64,000 bases of DNA from Marinilongibacter aquaticus (GTDB lineage Bacteria > Bacteroidota > Bacteroidia > Cytophagales > Spirosomataceae). Where the stretch lies: NCBI RefSeq assembly GCF_020149935.1, contig NZ_CP083757.1, forward strand, positions 4,365,501-4,429,500, written 5' to 3'. Below, one piece after another: positions 7,821-15,176 of the stretch. The position numbers and the translations under genes are program-made. How positions within the stretch are numbered: the stretch's first letter is position 1; each line of letters starts with the position of its first letter. The notes beneath the pieces are model-generated. The model searched no databases. It had not been told where the DNA came from and saw only the letters and a list, made by a program, of their open reading frames with translations.

Positions 7821-9268
7821 TATTTACTGTCGTGCAATTTATAGCCCGATCGGTAGGGCATTGCGTCAAAATCAATATCGCTGGGTACAAATCTCGGATC
7901 ATCCTTGGCTTTCAAATACGAAACCAATTCGTTTGAAAGGCTGTCCATTAGGCTACGGTATTCCGACTGATCGGCCAAATTGTGCATCGACATGGGGTCG
8001 TCTTTGATTGCGTACAATTCTTCTTTGGGGCGTAAGCCGAATGAAAGAGCATAGGCTTCGGGGTATTCTGCTTGGTGAGCTATTATAAATTGTTTCGTGG
8101 GGCCGTCGTCGCAATCGGCAAAGCTGCCTATAGGGTGCGTGGCTCCTTCAGGAACGCCGGCGGGCCAACGGTCTGGGAAAAGGTTGAGGATGTACAGATA
8201 ATCTGCGGTACGAATGGCTCTACTCGGATAACCCGCCATTGAGGGCGATTCCTGGGCCGGTGTATGGCGTTCTCTACCGTAGACAATGAAATCGCGAAGC
8301 GGCTCTTGGGCGGCTGTTTTGCTGAGCAATTTTTCTTTCAAAGAATGCCCTGTCATCTCATCCGGAATTTCCAATCCGGCAAAATCCAAAAAGGTAGGGG
8401 CAAGGTCGGTGAGCGAAACCAGATCTTCCACTTTACTTCCCTTGTTCAACTTGTCGCCGTAGCGTATAACCAAAGGCACACGTGTACCCATTTCGTATAA
8501 ATTGCCCTTGCATCTTGGGAAAGGCATCCCGTGGTCTCCAGTGACTACCACAATGGTGTTTTCCAGTTCTCCACGGCTTTTTAGCAGTTCAATTGCAGTC
8601 TGTACATCAGAGTCGAATCGGTTCACTTCGAAGTAATAATCGGCCAAATCACTACGGATTTCTTCCTCGTCGGGATAGTATCCAGGCACATCAATGGCTT
8701 TGAGGTCGATACCCGATGCGGCACCGGTTCCAGCCTCATACGGGCGATGCGGATCGGAAGCCCCAAGCCAGAAGCAAAAGGGTTGATCGGCAGGTTTGGC
8801 ATTTAGAAACTCTTCGAAACCTTCTTTGTACACTTTTCCGGCAGGTTGGCTGTTCACATAGCCGCCTGCTTTAAGGTCGCCCGGGCCCCAAGCTTTTCGC
8901 CAAGAACCCACAAAATAACCCGCCTTTTCCAAAAGTAATGGGTATACGGGCAATGTAGAATCGAGAGAAGACCAAAGGTTGGCTCCTTCGCCCAAACGCC
9001 AGAAATCTTGGCCGGTCAATACAGCACCACGGCTCGGCGTGCAAGAGGGGCTCGAGATAAAAGCTTGGTCGAAAAGTACACCTTCTTTGGCCAGTTGATT
9101 GAAGGCCGGTGTTTGAACGACAGAGTCGCCATAATCCAATGCATGCGGCCATCCCCAATCGTCGGCAATACAGAATAAAATGTTTGGCTTTTTGGCTTCT
9201 TCTTTGGGTTTACAGCAAAAGGCTGCGAAGGCCAGTGCGGCCATTACAAGAATTGATTTTGTTTTCAT
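7820..9268 (-). CDS. Family S1 sulfatase lipoprotein
   Basis: A 482-residue sulfatase. The signal segment ends in CC (Cys18/19), suggesting a lipoprotein. The sulfatase signature SSPSCTPSRGAVLTGQ (residues 72-87) carries Cys76 in C-x-P-x-R, the residue oxidised to formylglycine by an anaerobic-type maturase, and Arg80. Metal ligands are seen as ADD (35-37) after PNILFCI and as GDHG in VVTGDHGMPF; RVPLVIRYGD is the usual following block. The closest general group is the S1 heparan/glycan sulfatases of Bacteroidota, which remove sulfate esters from carbohydrates, but the substrate is not readable. No polysaccharide-utilisation genes adjoin it; its only partner is a divergent Gfo/Idh/MocA oxidoreductase. 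Confidence 0.92.
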   Translation of the reverse strand: MKTKSILVMAALAFAAFCCKPKEEAKKPNILFCIADDWGWPHALDYGDSVVQTPAFNQLAKEGVLFDQAFISSPSCTPSRGAVLTGQDFWRLGEGANLWSSLDSTLPVYPLLLEKAGYFVGSWRKAWGPGDLKAGGYVNSQPAGKVYKEGFEEFLNAKPADQPFCFWLGASDPHRPYEAGTGAASGIDLKAIDVPGYYPDEEEIRSDLADYYFEVNRFDSDVQTAIELLKSRGELENTIVVVTGDHGMPFPRCKGNLYEMGTRVPLVIRYGDKLNKGSKVEDLVSLTDLAPTFLDFAGLEIPDEMTGHSLKEKLLSKTAAQEPLRDFIVYGRERHTPAQESPSMAGYPSRAIRTADYLYILNLFPDRWPAGVPEGATHPIGSFADCDDGPTKQFIIAHQAEYPEAYALSFGLRPKEELYAIKDDPMSMHNLADQSEYRSLMDSLSNELVSYLKAKDDPRFVPSDIDFDAMPYRSGYKLHDSK

Positions 9269-9367
9269 TCAATAGGTTTTTATAAAATATGATCTAAAGT
9301 ACTTGATAATGAGGGATTCGTAAAGGAATTGCAAGAGGTATTCGTGTTTTTGCTACAAAAGCCATTA

Positions 9368-9398
9368 TTTGGCATTCAATGCGAACGGATTAGTTTCG
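9368..9398 (+). promoter_or_regulatory. Predicted promoter for the Gfo/Idh/MocA gene
   Basis: TTTG (9368-9371), a 19-bp spacer and TAGTTTCG (9391-9398; one mismatch) match the Bacteroidota promoter. A start near 9405 puts ATG 9424 about 20 nt downstream and rules out the in-frame ATG at 9403. Confidence 0.6.
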
Positions 9399-9423
9399 TA
9401 AATTGCAGTCAAAACCATTTTCA

Positions 9424-10497
9424 ATGAATAAAATTAAAGTACTTGTTGTAGGGGCGGGAAACATGGGGGCTTCCCACGCCAAAGCATATCATGTTTTGCC
9501 CGAGTTTGAAATTTGTGGCATTGTTTCACGCGGTGAAAGCAAGGTGCGTTTGAACGAAAAATTGGAGGCCAATTATCCTTTGTTTGAAGATTACACCGAA
9601 GCCCTGAAAATCACGCAGCCCGATGCCGTATGCATCTCCACTTATCCGGATACGCACGAGGCTTATGCAATCGAGGCTTTGGAGTCATCTTGCGATGTAT
9701 TCATTGAAAAACCTTTGGCCGATACCGTGGAGGGGGCCGAAAGAGTGGCTGCTTTGGCCAAAGAAAAGGGACGCAAACTTGTGGTCGGTTATATATTACG
9801 CGTTCACCCTTCATGGGAGAAATTTGTAGAGGTGAGCCGCACCATGGGCAAGCCCTTGGTGATGCGAATGAACCTCAATCAGCAAAGCCACGGCTACATG
9901 TGGAATGTACACAAAAACTTGATGAAAAGCCTCAGCCCAATTGTCGATTGTGCGGTGCACTACATCGATATTATGTGTTTGATGACGCAGGCGAAGCCGA
10001 TCAAGGTGTCTGCGATTGGTACAAGACTGACGGATGAGGTGCCCGAATGGAATTACAATTATGGCCAATTGCAAATTCATTTCGACGACGGTTCTATCGG
10101 TTGGTACGAAGCGGGTTGGGGGCCGATGATGAGCCAAACAGCCTTTTTCGTAAAGGATGTGATTGGCCCGAAAGGTTGTGTGTCCATCGTGGCCAAAAAC
10201 GCAAGTGCCGAGGGGAAATCGGATGATGTGGACTCGCACACCAAGACAGAATCGATTCGTGTACACTATGCCGACATCGACGCCAACAACGAGTTTGTGA
10301 AAGAAGACGAGTGGATTGAAATGAAAGATGAGCCGGATCACGACGAGCTTTGCAAAAGAGAACAATTGTATTTCTTGCGTGCCATTCAGGAAAATCTTGA
10401 TTTGACAGACCACTGGAACGATGCCATCAACAGCTTGAAAGTGGCGTTTGCTTGTGACAAATCTGTGAAAACAGGTGAAATGGTTGAGATAAGCTGA
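9424..10497 (+). CDS. Gfo/Idh/MocA family oxidoreductase
   Basis: A 357-residue NAD(P)-dependent dehydrogenase. The Rossmann motif VVGAGNMGASHAKAY (near residue 6) and the EKP motif (DVFIEKPLADTVEGAERVA) are intact; the C-terminal half contains the GFO/IDH/MOCA substrate-binding fold, with a His in CAVHYIDIM at the usual catalytic helix. Such enzymes oxidise or reduce sugar or cyclitol hydroxyls. It has no signal peptide and should be cytoplasmic. It is divergent from the sulfatase, and a joint role in degrading a sulfated sugar is only suggested by this arrangement. The upstream ATG at 9403 is disfavoured because it overlaps the predicted transcription start. Confidence 0.9.
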   Translation: MNKIKVLVVGAGNMGASHAKAYHVLPEFEICGIVSRGESKVRLNEKLEANYPLFEDYTEALKITQPDAVCISTYPDTHEAYAIEALESSCDVFIEKPLADTVEGAERVAALAKEKGRKLVVGYILRVHPSWEKFVEVSRTMGKPLVMRMNLNQQSHGYMWNVHKNLMKSLSPIVDCAVHYIDIMCLMTQAKPIKVSAIGTRLTDEVPEWNYNYGQLQIHFDDGSIGWYEAGWGPMMSQTAFFVKDVIGPKGCVSIVAKNASAEGKSDDVDSHTKTESIRVHYADIDANNEFVKEDEWIEMKDEPDHDELCKREQLYFLRAIQENLDLTDHWNDAINSLKVAFACDKSVKTGEMVEIS

Positions 10498-10574
10498 GCA
10501 AAAAGAATTCGATGAAATGGATTTTTTTCGCATCGTTTTTTTGAGAAATTTGTAACCCAAAGGCCAAATAGTGA

Positions 10575-11036
10575 ATGCGTAAAGAACTGGATAGAATCAT
10601 TGACAACCTGGAGACTGTTTTTCGAGGCGATGCTTGGCATGGCCCTTCTGTCACCGAGGTGTTGAACAGCTTAAAACCGGATTTAGTGGATAAAAGGCAT
10701 GAGTTCTCAAAGCGAACCATCGCCGAGTTGATTTACCATTTGATTGCCTGGCGGAAGTTCGCGATTGAAAAATTGAACGACAACATACATTTTGTGCTCG
10801 ATACGGAAGAGGCCAATTGGGGTGGAGAAGATATTACGTCGAAAGCGAATTGGCCCAAATTGAAACAGCTTTTTGCCGATACGCAGAAAGAGTTGATCAG
10901 ACTTTTGGAAGAGAGAGACGACAGCCTTTTGGATAACCGCGTGCCGGGCGAATATTACGACTTTTATAAATTACTGACTGGAATAATGCAGCACGACACC
11001 TATCATTTGGGAATGATTTGGGTTTTGTGGGAATAA
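10575..11036 (+). CDS. DinB/YfiT-like four-helix protein, copy 1
   Basis: A 153-residue DinB-like protein. The three His expected to bind a metal are visible in AELIYHLIAWR (about residue 51) and QHDTYHLGMI (about 138-143). The DinB superfamily includes bacillithiol- and mycothiol-dependent transferases and many proteins of unknown activity; Bacteroidota members are often annotated as DinB-like or DUF1572. It lies 13 bp upstream of a paralogue with the same AWHGPS block near the N-terminus, so the pair arose by tandem duplication and is probably co-transcribed. Confidence 0.85.
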   Translation: MRKELDRIIDNLETVFRGDAWHGPSVTEVLNSLKPDLVDKRHEFSKRTIAELIYHLIAWRKFAIEKLNDNIHFVLDTEEANWGGEDITSKANWPKLKQLFADTQKELIRLLEERDDSLLDNRVPGEYYDFYKLLTGIMQHDTYHLGMIWVLWE

Positions 11037-11049
11037 ATGCAAGGAAAAA

Positions 11050-11610
11050 ATGAGTGAGAAACAATTTAACGAAAATCAATTGTTGGTGCAGCGTATTGCC
11101 ACCTTGTTGAATGCCGGTTTTCATGGCGGGGCATGGCATGGCCCGTCTTTGATGGAGGCCATTAAGGGGATTGATCCTAAAGTGGCCAGTCATAAAATGC
11201 CAACCGTGCACACTATTGCCGAGTTGATCTACCACATTACGAGCTGGAGAATTTTTGCCATCAAGAGGCTTCAAGGCGATATGGAGTACCAGATCGATAC
11301 ACCGCAAAAGGATTTTGGACAAAATCCTCGCGTCGATAGCTTCGAACTTGAAACTTTATTGATGGAATTGAGTTTGAGCCACGATGAACTATTACGCGAA
11401 TTACAGGCAAAAGACGATGACTTCTTGTTTGAGATCGTTCCGGGATCTGAATACGATTATTACACTTTAATCCACGGCATTATCCAGCACGATATTTACC
11501 ATACAGGACAAATCAATTTGCTGAAAAAAATGAGCAGTGCCGAGTTGATCAATGACGACAGCGAAATCGAAGAAGGCTATTTCGACGATGGGCTTGGCGA
11601 TTCATTTTAA
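11050..11610 (+). CDS. DinB/YfiT-like four-helix protein, copy 2
   Basis: A 186-residue paralogue of the preceding gene. It shares AWHGPSLMEA, TIAELIYHITSWR and HGIIQHDIYHTGQINLLKK, including all three predicted metal-binding His. It is longer by an acidic C-terminal tail (SEIEEGYFDDGLGDSF) that the first copy lacks. A role as thiol-dependent or metal-dependent transferase is family knowledge; the actual reaction is unknown. A strong terminator follows at 11636. Confidence 0.85.
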   Translation: MSEKQFNENQLLVQRIATLLNAGFHGGAWHGPSLMEAIKGIDPKVASHKMPTVHTIAELIYHITSWRIFAIKRLQGDMEYQIDTPQKDFGQNPRVDSFELETLLMELSLSHDELLRELQAKDDDFLFEIVPGSEYDYYTLIHGIIQHDIYHTGQINLLKKMSSAELINDDSEIEEGYFDDGLGDSF

Positions 11611-11631
11611 GTTCTCTTTGTTCAGTAGGTG

Positions 11632-11670
11632 AAAAAAGGCTTGGTTTCAAATGAGACCAAGCCTTTTTTG
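11632..11670. terminator. Bidirectional terminator after the DinB pair
   Basis: GGCTTGGT (11638-11645) pairs with ACCAAGCC (11656-11663), flanked by six A on the left and six T on the right, so it can stop transcripts from both convergent units. Confidence 0.85.
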
Positions 11671-11677
11671 TATTTCA

Positions 11678-12109
11678 TCATTTGGCCCGCGTGAATACCG
11701 TGGTGCGGCCCAGTAAAGAAATGCCCACAAAACCACGCACATGCAGCTTGTCGGGGCTTTCTAGTTTCATTTCGCATGAATAATTTTTGCCCGATTTGGG
11801 ATCGTAAATGATGCCGTCTTCCCAGAAATTCTCCTTCGTTTCTTCAAAATCTTTAAGGAAGACCATGCCAAGCAAAGGACGCGACTTCAATTTATTGTTT
11901 GGATTGTTGATATCCGTTCGCGGTTTGCCGTTTTCTTCAGGCATTTTCAGCCAGGCAATTTTGCCGTAAAGCTTCCCATTCGATTCGTAAAACTGAATTC
12001 GTCCGTCTTTTTCTTCATTATACCATGTGCCTTCCGTGATTTTCTGGGCTTGTAGACCCAAAGAAACCAGCACTGTAAATAGAAGAGGAATTATTGATTT
12101 CAAATGCAT
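11678..12109 (-). CDS. DUF2147 secreted protein
   Basis: A 143-residue protein with a cleavable signal peptide (MHLKSIIPLLFTVLVSLGLQAQ). The mature part has the DUF2147 pattern: GTWYNEEKDGRIQFYESNGKLYGKIAWLK, LLGMVFLKDF, WEDGIIYDPKSGKNYSCEMKL and LHVRGFVGISLLGRTTVF. DUF2147 proteins are small periplasmic beta-barrels of unknown function. The gene sits 27 bp after the PAP2 gene in the same direction, likely one transcript running trpS, PAP2, DUF2147. Confidence 0.88.
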   Translation of the reverse strand: MHLKSIIPLLFTVLVSLGLQAQKITEGTWYNEEKDGRIQFYESNGKLYGKIAWLKMPEENGKPRTDINNPNNKLKSRPLLGMVFLKDFEETKENFWEDGIIYDPKSGKNYSCEMKLESPDKLHVRGFVGISLLGRTTVFTRAK

Positions 12110-12136
12110 TGTTTTCGTTTTTTGTTGGCCAAAAGT

Positions 12137-12703
12137 TTATCTGTGGGTCTTTTTCCAGAGTAGATGAAAAACCTTGATCAGCACTGCCGCAATTGTGAAT
12201 CCGATAAGTGCACCGACAAGAATATCTCCTAAAAAATGAACTCCCACATAAATACGGCTGTACGAAACGATTATTGCCCAAAAAAGGAGAGCGATTCCAA
12301 TTTTTTTCTGCTCGGGGAATAAGAAACGAATGCCGGCGAAAAGAGCAAAAGTGTTGGCGGCATGAGATGAAGCAAACCCATATTGGCCGCCACAAGAACC
12401 CACGGTATGCAGCCAGCTGTTTAAGGCCATATTGTGACAGGGCCGAAGCCTTTCAAAGTGCGGTTTCATCAATCCAGAGGTAATGAAATCCGACAGGCCC
12501 ACAGCAGCGGCCAGTGTCAAAACAGCGAATAAGCCCTTTTTCCAGCCCAGTGATCTGAATATCCAAAAAATGAGCAAAAGGTAGAGCGGAATCCACGTCA
12601 TACGGCCCGTAATCCACAGCATTAAATTGTCTGTAAACGGACTATGAAGCCCATTTAGAAACAGAGAAAGCTCTTGATCGGCTTGAACAATGGATTCCCA
12701 CAT
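12137..12703 (-). CDS. PAP2 family membrane phosphatase
   Basis: A 188-residue integral membrane phosphatase. All three PAP2 motifs are present: K80-x6-R87-P88 (KPHFERLRP), SSHA with His114, and S149-R150-x5-H156-x3-D160 (SRIYVGVHFLGD). About five to six membrane helices surround them, placing the active site on the periplasmic side. Likely substrates are undecaprenyl diphosphate or other lipid phosphates; which one cannot be told. Only one base separates it from the trpS stop, so the two are probably co-transcribed. Confidence 0.9.
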   Translation of the reverse strand: MWESIVQADQELSLFLNGLHSPFTDNLMLWITGRMTWIPLYLLLIFWIFRSLGWKKGLFAVLTLAAAVGLSDFITSGLMKPHFERLRPCHNMALNSWLHTVGSCGGQYGFASSHAANTFALFAGIRFLFPEQKKIGIALLFWAIIVSYSRIYVGVHFLGDILVGALIGFTIAAVLIKVFHLLWKKTHR

Positions 12704-12704
12704 T

Positions 12705-13679
12705 TTACAAAAAGCCTAAAACTTCACGAACTTTATGCATGGTGTTTTCGGCAATTTGCCTTACTTTCTTTTCACCTTCTACCAATTTAGCCTCCAGAGC
12801 GTCGGTATTGTTCATGTAATAATCGAAGGCTTTTCGCTCTTCCGCGAAGCGGTCCAATATCAATTCAAAAAGAGCCTTTTTGGCATGCCCGTATCCGTAT
12901 CCGCCAGCCAAATAATTGGCACGCATTTCTGCTATTTGTTCGGGATTGGCCAAAAGCTTGTACAGCAAGAATACATTGCAAGTGTCCGGATTTTTGGGCT
13001 CTTCCAAAGGCGTGGTATCGGTTACGATTTTCTTGATCACTTTGTAAAGCTCTTTTTCAGGCAAAAAGATATCGATGAAATTGTTGTAGGATTTCGACAT
13101 TTTTTGGCCGTCTAATCCAGGGATTGTCATCACATTTTCGTCGATTTTCGGTTCCGGCAAAACAAATACTTCGCCGTAGGTTCTATTGAATGCGGCCGCA
13201 ATGTCTTTCGACATTTCGAGGTGCTGCTTTTGGTCTTTGCCCACTGGCACGAAATCGGCTTGATACAAAACTATATCGGCAGCTTGCAATACAGGATAGG
13301 TGAAAAGGCCAGCATTGACATCCGCTAGTTTGTCCGATTTATCCTTGAAAGAATGAGCATTGGCCAGCATGGGGAAGGGCGTCTGGCAGTTCAAATACCA
13401 CATCAATTCGGTGTGCAAGCCCGCCAAGCGAGATTGGCGATAAAAGAAATTCTTTTCCGTGTCGAATCCACAAGCAAGCCATGCCGCGGCTACCGCGTGC
13501 GTGTTCGCTTTCATTACTTCCGCATTTTTCACGGTTGTCATACTGTGTAAATCTGCAATAAACAGAAATGACTCATTTTTGGGGTCTTTGGAGAGCTCTA
13601 CTGCGGGTACAATTGCTCCCAAAATATTACCCAAATGTGGTCTGCCACTGGCTTGAATGCCTGTCAGGATTCTGGACAT
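12705..13679 (-). CDS. trpS: Tryptophan--tRNA ligase
   Basis: A 324-residue class I aminoacyl-tRNA synthetase that charges tRNA-Trp. The HIGH-equivalent PHLGN is at residues 14-18 and the KMSKS loop at 193-197 (GLDGQKMSKSYNN). TrpRS-specific blocks such as GIQASG, YPVLQAADI and the dimer-interface region are visible, and the length is normal for a bacterial enzyme. A promoter with a perfect TAnnTTTG box lies just upstream on the minus strand. Confidence 0.96.
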   Translation of the reverse strand: MSRILTGIQASGRPHLGNILGAIVPAVELSKDPKNESFLFIADLHSMTTVKNAEVMKANTHAVAAAWLACGFDTEKNFFYRQSRLAGLHTELMWYLNCQTPFPMLANAHSFKDKSDKLADVNAGLFTYPVLQAADIVLYQADFVPVGKDQKQHLEMSKDIAAAFNRTYGEVFVLPEPKIDENVMTIPGLDGQKMSKSYNNFIDIFLPEKELYKVIKKIVTDTTPLEEPKNPDTCNVFLLYKLLANPEQIAEMRANYLAGGYGYGHAKKALFELILDRFAEERKAFDYYMNNTDALEAKLVEGEKKVRQIAENTMHKVREVLGFL

Positions 13680-13704
13680 GATTTTTCTTTTGTAATTTCA
13701 GCGG

Positions 13705-13737
13705 CAAAATTAGAGATTAAAGGATGATTGACCCAAA
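13705..13737 (-). promoter_or_regulatory. Predicted trpS promoter
   Basis: On the minus strand, TTTG (13734-13737), a 21-bp spacer and TAATTTTG (13705-13712, perfect) precede a start near 13698. The upstream element lies inside the first codons of the divergent DUF2461 gene. Confidence 0.6.
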
Positions 13738-14389
13738 GACCTTGCATTTTTTGAGCCTTTTGAAAGAAAACAATCAAAAGGAATGGTTTCAAGCCAACCG
13801 CGAGTTGTACGAAATGGCCAAAGCGAATTTTATTTCTTCCTGTGCGGATATTCTGGATGGATTGAAAGCTATACAGGAAGACCTTCTGCATACAGATGTG
13901 AAAAAATGTGTGTTGAGAATTAATCGTGACATCCGTTTTTCCAAAGATAAAAATCCGTATAAAGTATATTTTGGAGCAGGCTTTGGACCCGGGGGAAAAA
14001 GCAGTGGTCGGGCAGATTTCTACCTACAAATCGAACCGGAGGGGAAGAGTTTTTTAGGTGGGGGAATGTGGGGAGCAAGTGCTGAAAACCTAGCCCAATG
14101 GCGGCAAGAGATCGACTATTCTCCTGAAAATTTGAAAGGTATTATTGAAGATCCCGCATTCACCTCCTATTTTAATCAAGTGGCGGGAGATAAACTGAAA
14201 ACTAGCCCCAAAGGTTATGCCAAAGACCATCCTGAAATAGAACTGTTGCGTTACAAAGAAATGTTTTTCTACCGTAACTTTTCTGATCAAGAGGTCTGTT
14301 CAGCGGCCTTTGCAGATGAGGTGCTGGATGGCTGTCGTATACTGAAACCCTACCTCGATTATGTAAACGAATTACTCTTCGAAAACTAA
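13724..14389 (+). CDS. DUF2461 (TIGR02453) family protein
   Basis: A 221-residue cytoplasmic protein of the DUF2461 family: LHFLSLLKENNQKEWFQANRELYE at the N-terminus, RINRDIRFSKDKNPYKVYFGAGFGPGGK in the middle and YLQIEPEGKSFLGGGMW after it are the family signatures. No activity is known for the family. It is divergent from trpS, with only 44 bp between start codons. Its last four bases overlap the end of the convergent sirtuin gene. Confidence 0.9.
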   Translation: MIDPKTLHFLSLLKENNQKEWFQANRELYEMAKANFISSCADILDGLKAIQEDLLHTDVKKCVLRINRDIRFSKDKNPYKVYFGAGFGPGGKSSGRADFYLQIEPEGKSFLGGGMWGASAENLAQWRQEIDYSPENLKGIIEDPAFTSYFNQVAGDKLKTSPKGYAKDHPEIELLRYKEMFFYRNFSDQEVCSAAFADEVLDGCRILKPYLDYVNELLFEN

Positions 14390-15081
14390 GCAAATGCCAA
14401 GAGTTCGCTTTTTAACAGCGGCAGCATTTCTGCGGCTTTCCCTTGTTTAAAAACAGCGGTTTCGGGCAATTGTACACGAGGTTTTTGTGTATCGACTAAA
14501 AACAAAGGCGTGTCCGGCTTTAGGTAATGCAATAAGCCCGCGGCAGGGTAGACTTGAAGGCTGGTGCCCACAACCATGAAAATATCTGCATTTTGACTTA
14601 TTTCTATGGCTTTTTCCATCATTGGAACAGCCTCGCCAAACCAAACAATGTGCGGACGGAGCTGTTGCCCGTCTTCGGCCAAGTCGCCCAGCTTTATTTC
14701 TTTGTCATCGATGGTGTAAATTAAGCTTTCATCGGCTACACTGCGTACCTTTCTCAATTCACCGTGTAAATGTAAAATAGTTTGCGATCCTGCCTTTTCA
14801 TGTAAATCATCCACATTTTGAGTGATAATTTCGACGGAAAAGTGCTCTTCCAAATCTCTTAATGTATGATGGGCGGGATTGGGAATTGCCCGGTAGGCCG
14901 CCAATCTTCTGTGATTGTAGAAATCGAGCACGAGTTCGGGTCGTTTGGCAAAACTTTCGGGGGTGGCCACTTCCTCTATGCTGTAATTTTCCCAAAGCCC
15001 TCCGTGATCTCTAAACGTTTTCAGTCCGCTATCTGCACTGATTCCGGCTCCTGTGAGCACAACAAGCTTTTTTTTGTTCAT
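14386..15081 (-). CDS. cobB: Sir2-family NAD-dependent deacylase (class III, without zinc cysteines)
   Basis: A 231-residue sirtuin removing acyl groups from lysine with NAD. The NAD-binding GAGISADSGLKTFRD (11-25), TQNVDDLHEKAG and the catalytic His in LHLHGEL are present. Y55-x-x-R58 (FYNHRR) is the class III signature for succinyl/malonyl-lysine. Unusually, the protein contains no cysteine at all, so the four-Cys zinc site of E. coli CobB is missing; the region between HGEL and HIVWFGE is filled by a polar insert. The open frame extends to an ATG at 15201, but the ATG at 15081 gives the normal sirtuin N-terminus. Confidence 0.9.
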   Translation of the reverse strand: MNKKKLVVLTGAGISADSGLKTFRDHGGLWENYSIEEVATPESFAKRPELVLDFYNHRRLAAYRAIPNPAHHTLRDLEEHFSVEIITQNVDDLHEKAGSQTILHLHGELRKVRSVADESLIYTIDDKEIKLGDLAEDGQQLRPHIVWFGEAVPMMEKAIEISQNADIFMVVGTSLQVYPAAGLLHYLKPDTPLFLVDTQKPRVQLPETAVFKQGKAAEMLPLLKSELLAFA

Positions 15082-15126
15082 AAATGTCTGTAGAAAAGTG
15101 AATTTAAGCGGAATTGTTGAAAAAAG

Positions 15127-15152
15127 AAAAGCCACAGAGGGTATCTGTGGCT
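15127..15152 (-). terminator. Terminator of topA
   Basis: AAGCCACAGA pairs with TCTGTGGCTT around a short loop; reading the minus strand the stem is followed by a T-rich tract. It lies between the topA stop and the sirtuin start. Confidence 0.75.
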
Positions 15153-15176
15153 TATATCTAGTGAAGAAAATCAGGT

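Noticed and set aside
9811-10560. A 249-codon open frame opposite the Gfo/Idh/MocA gene
   Set aside because: Shadow frame rich in His, Arg and Phe with no recognisable domain.
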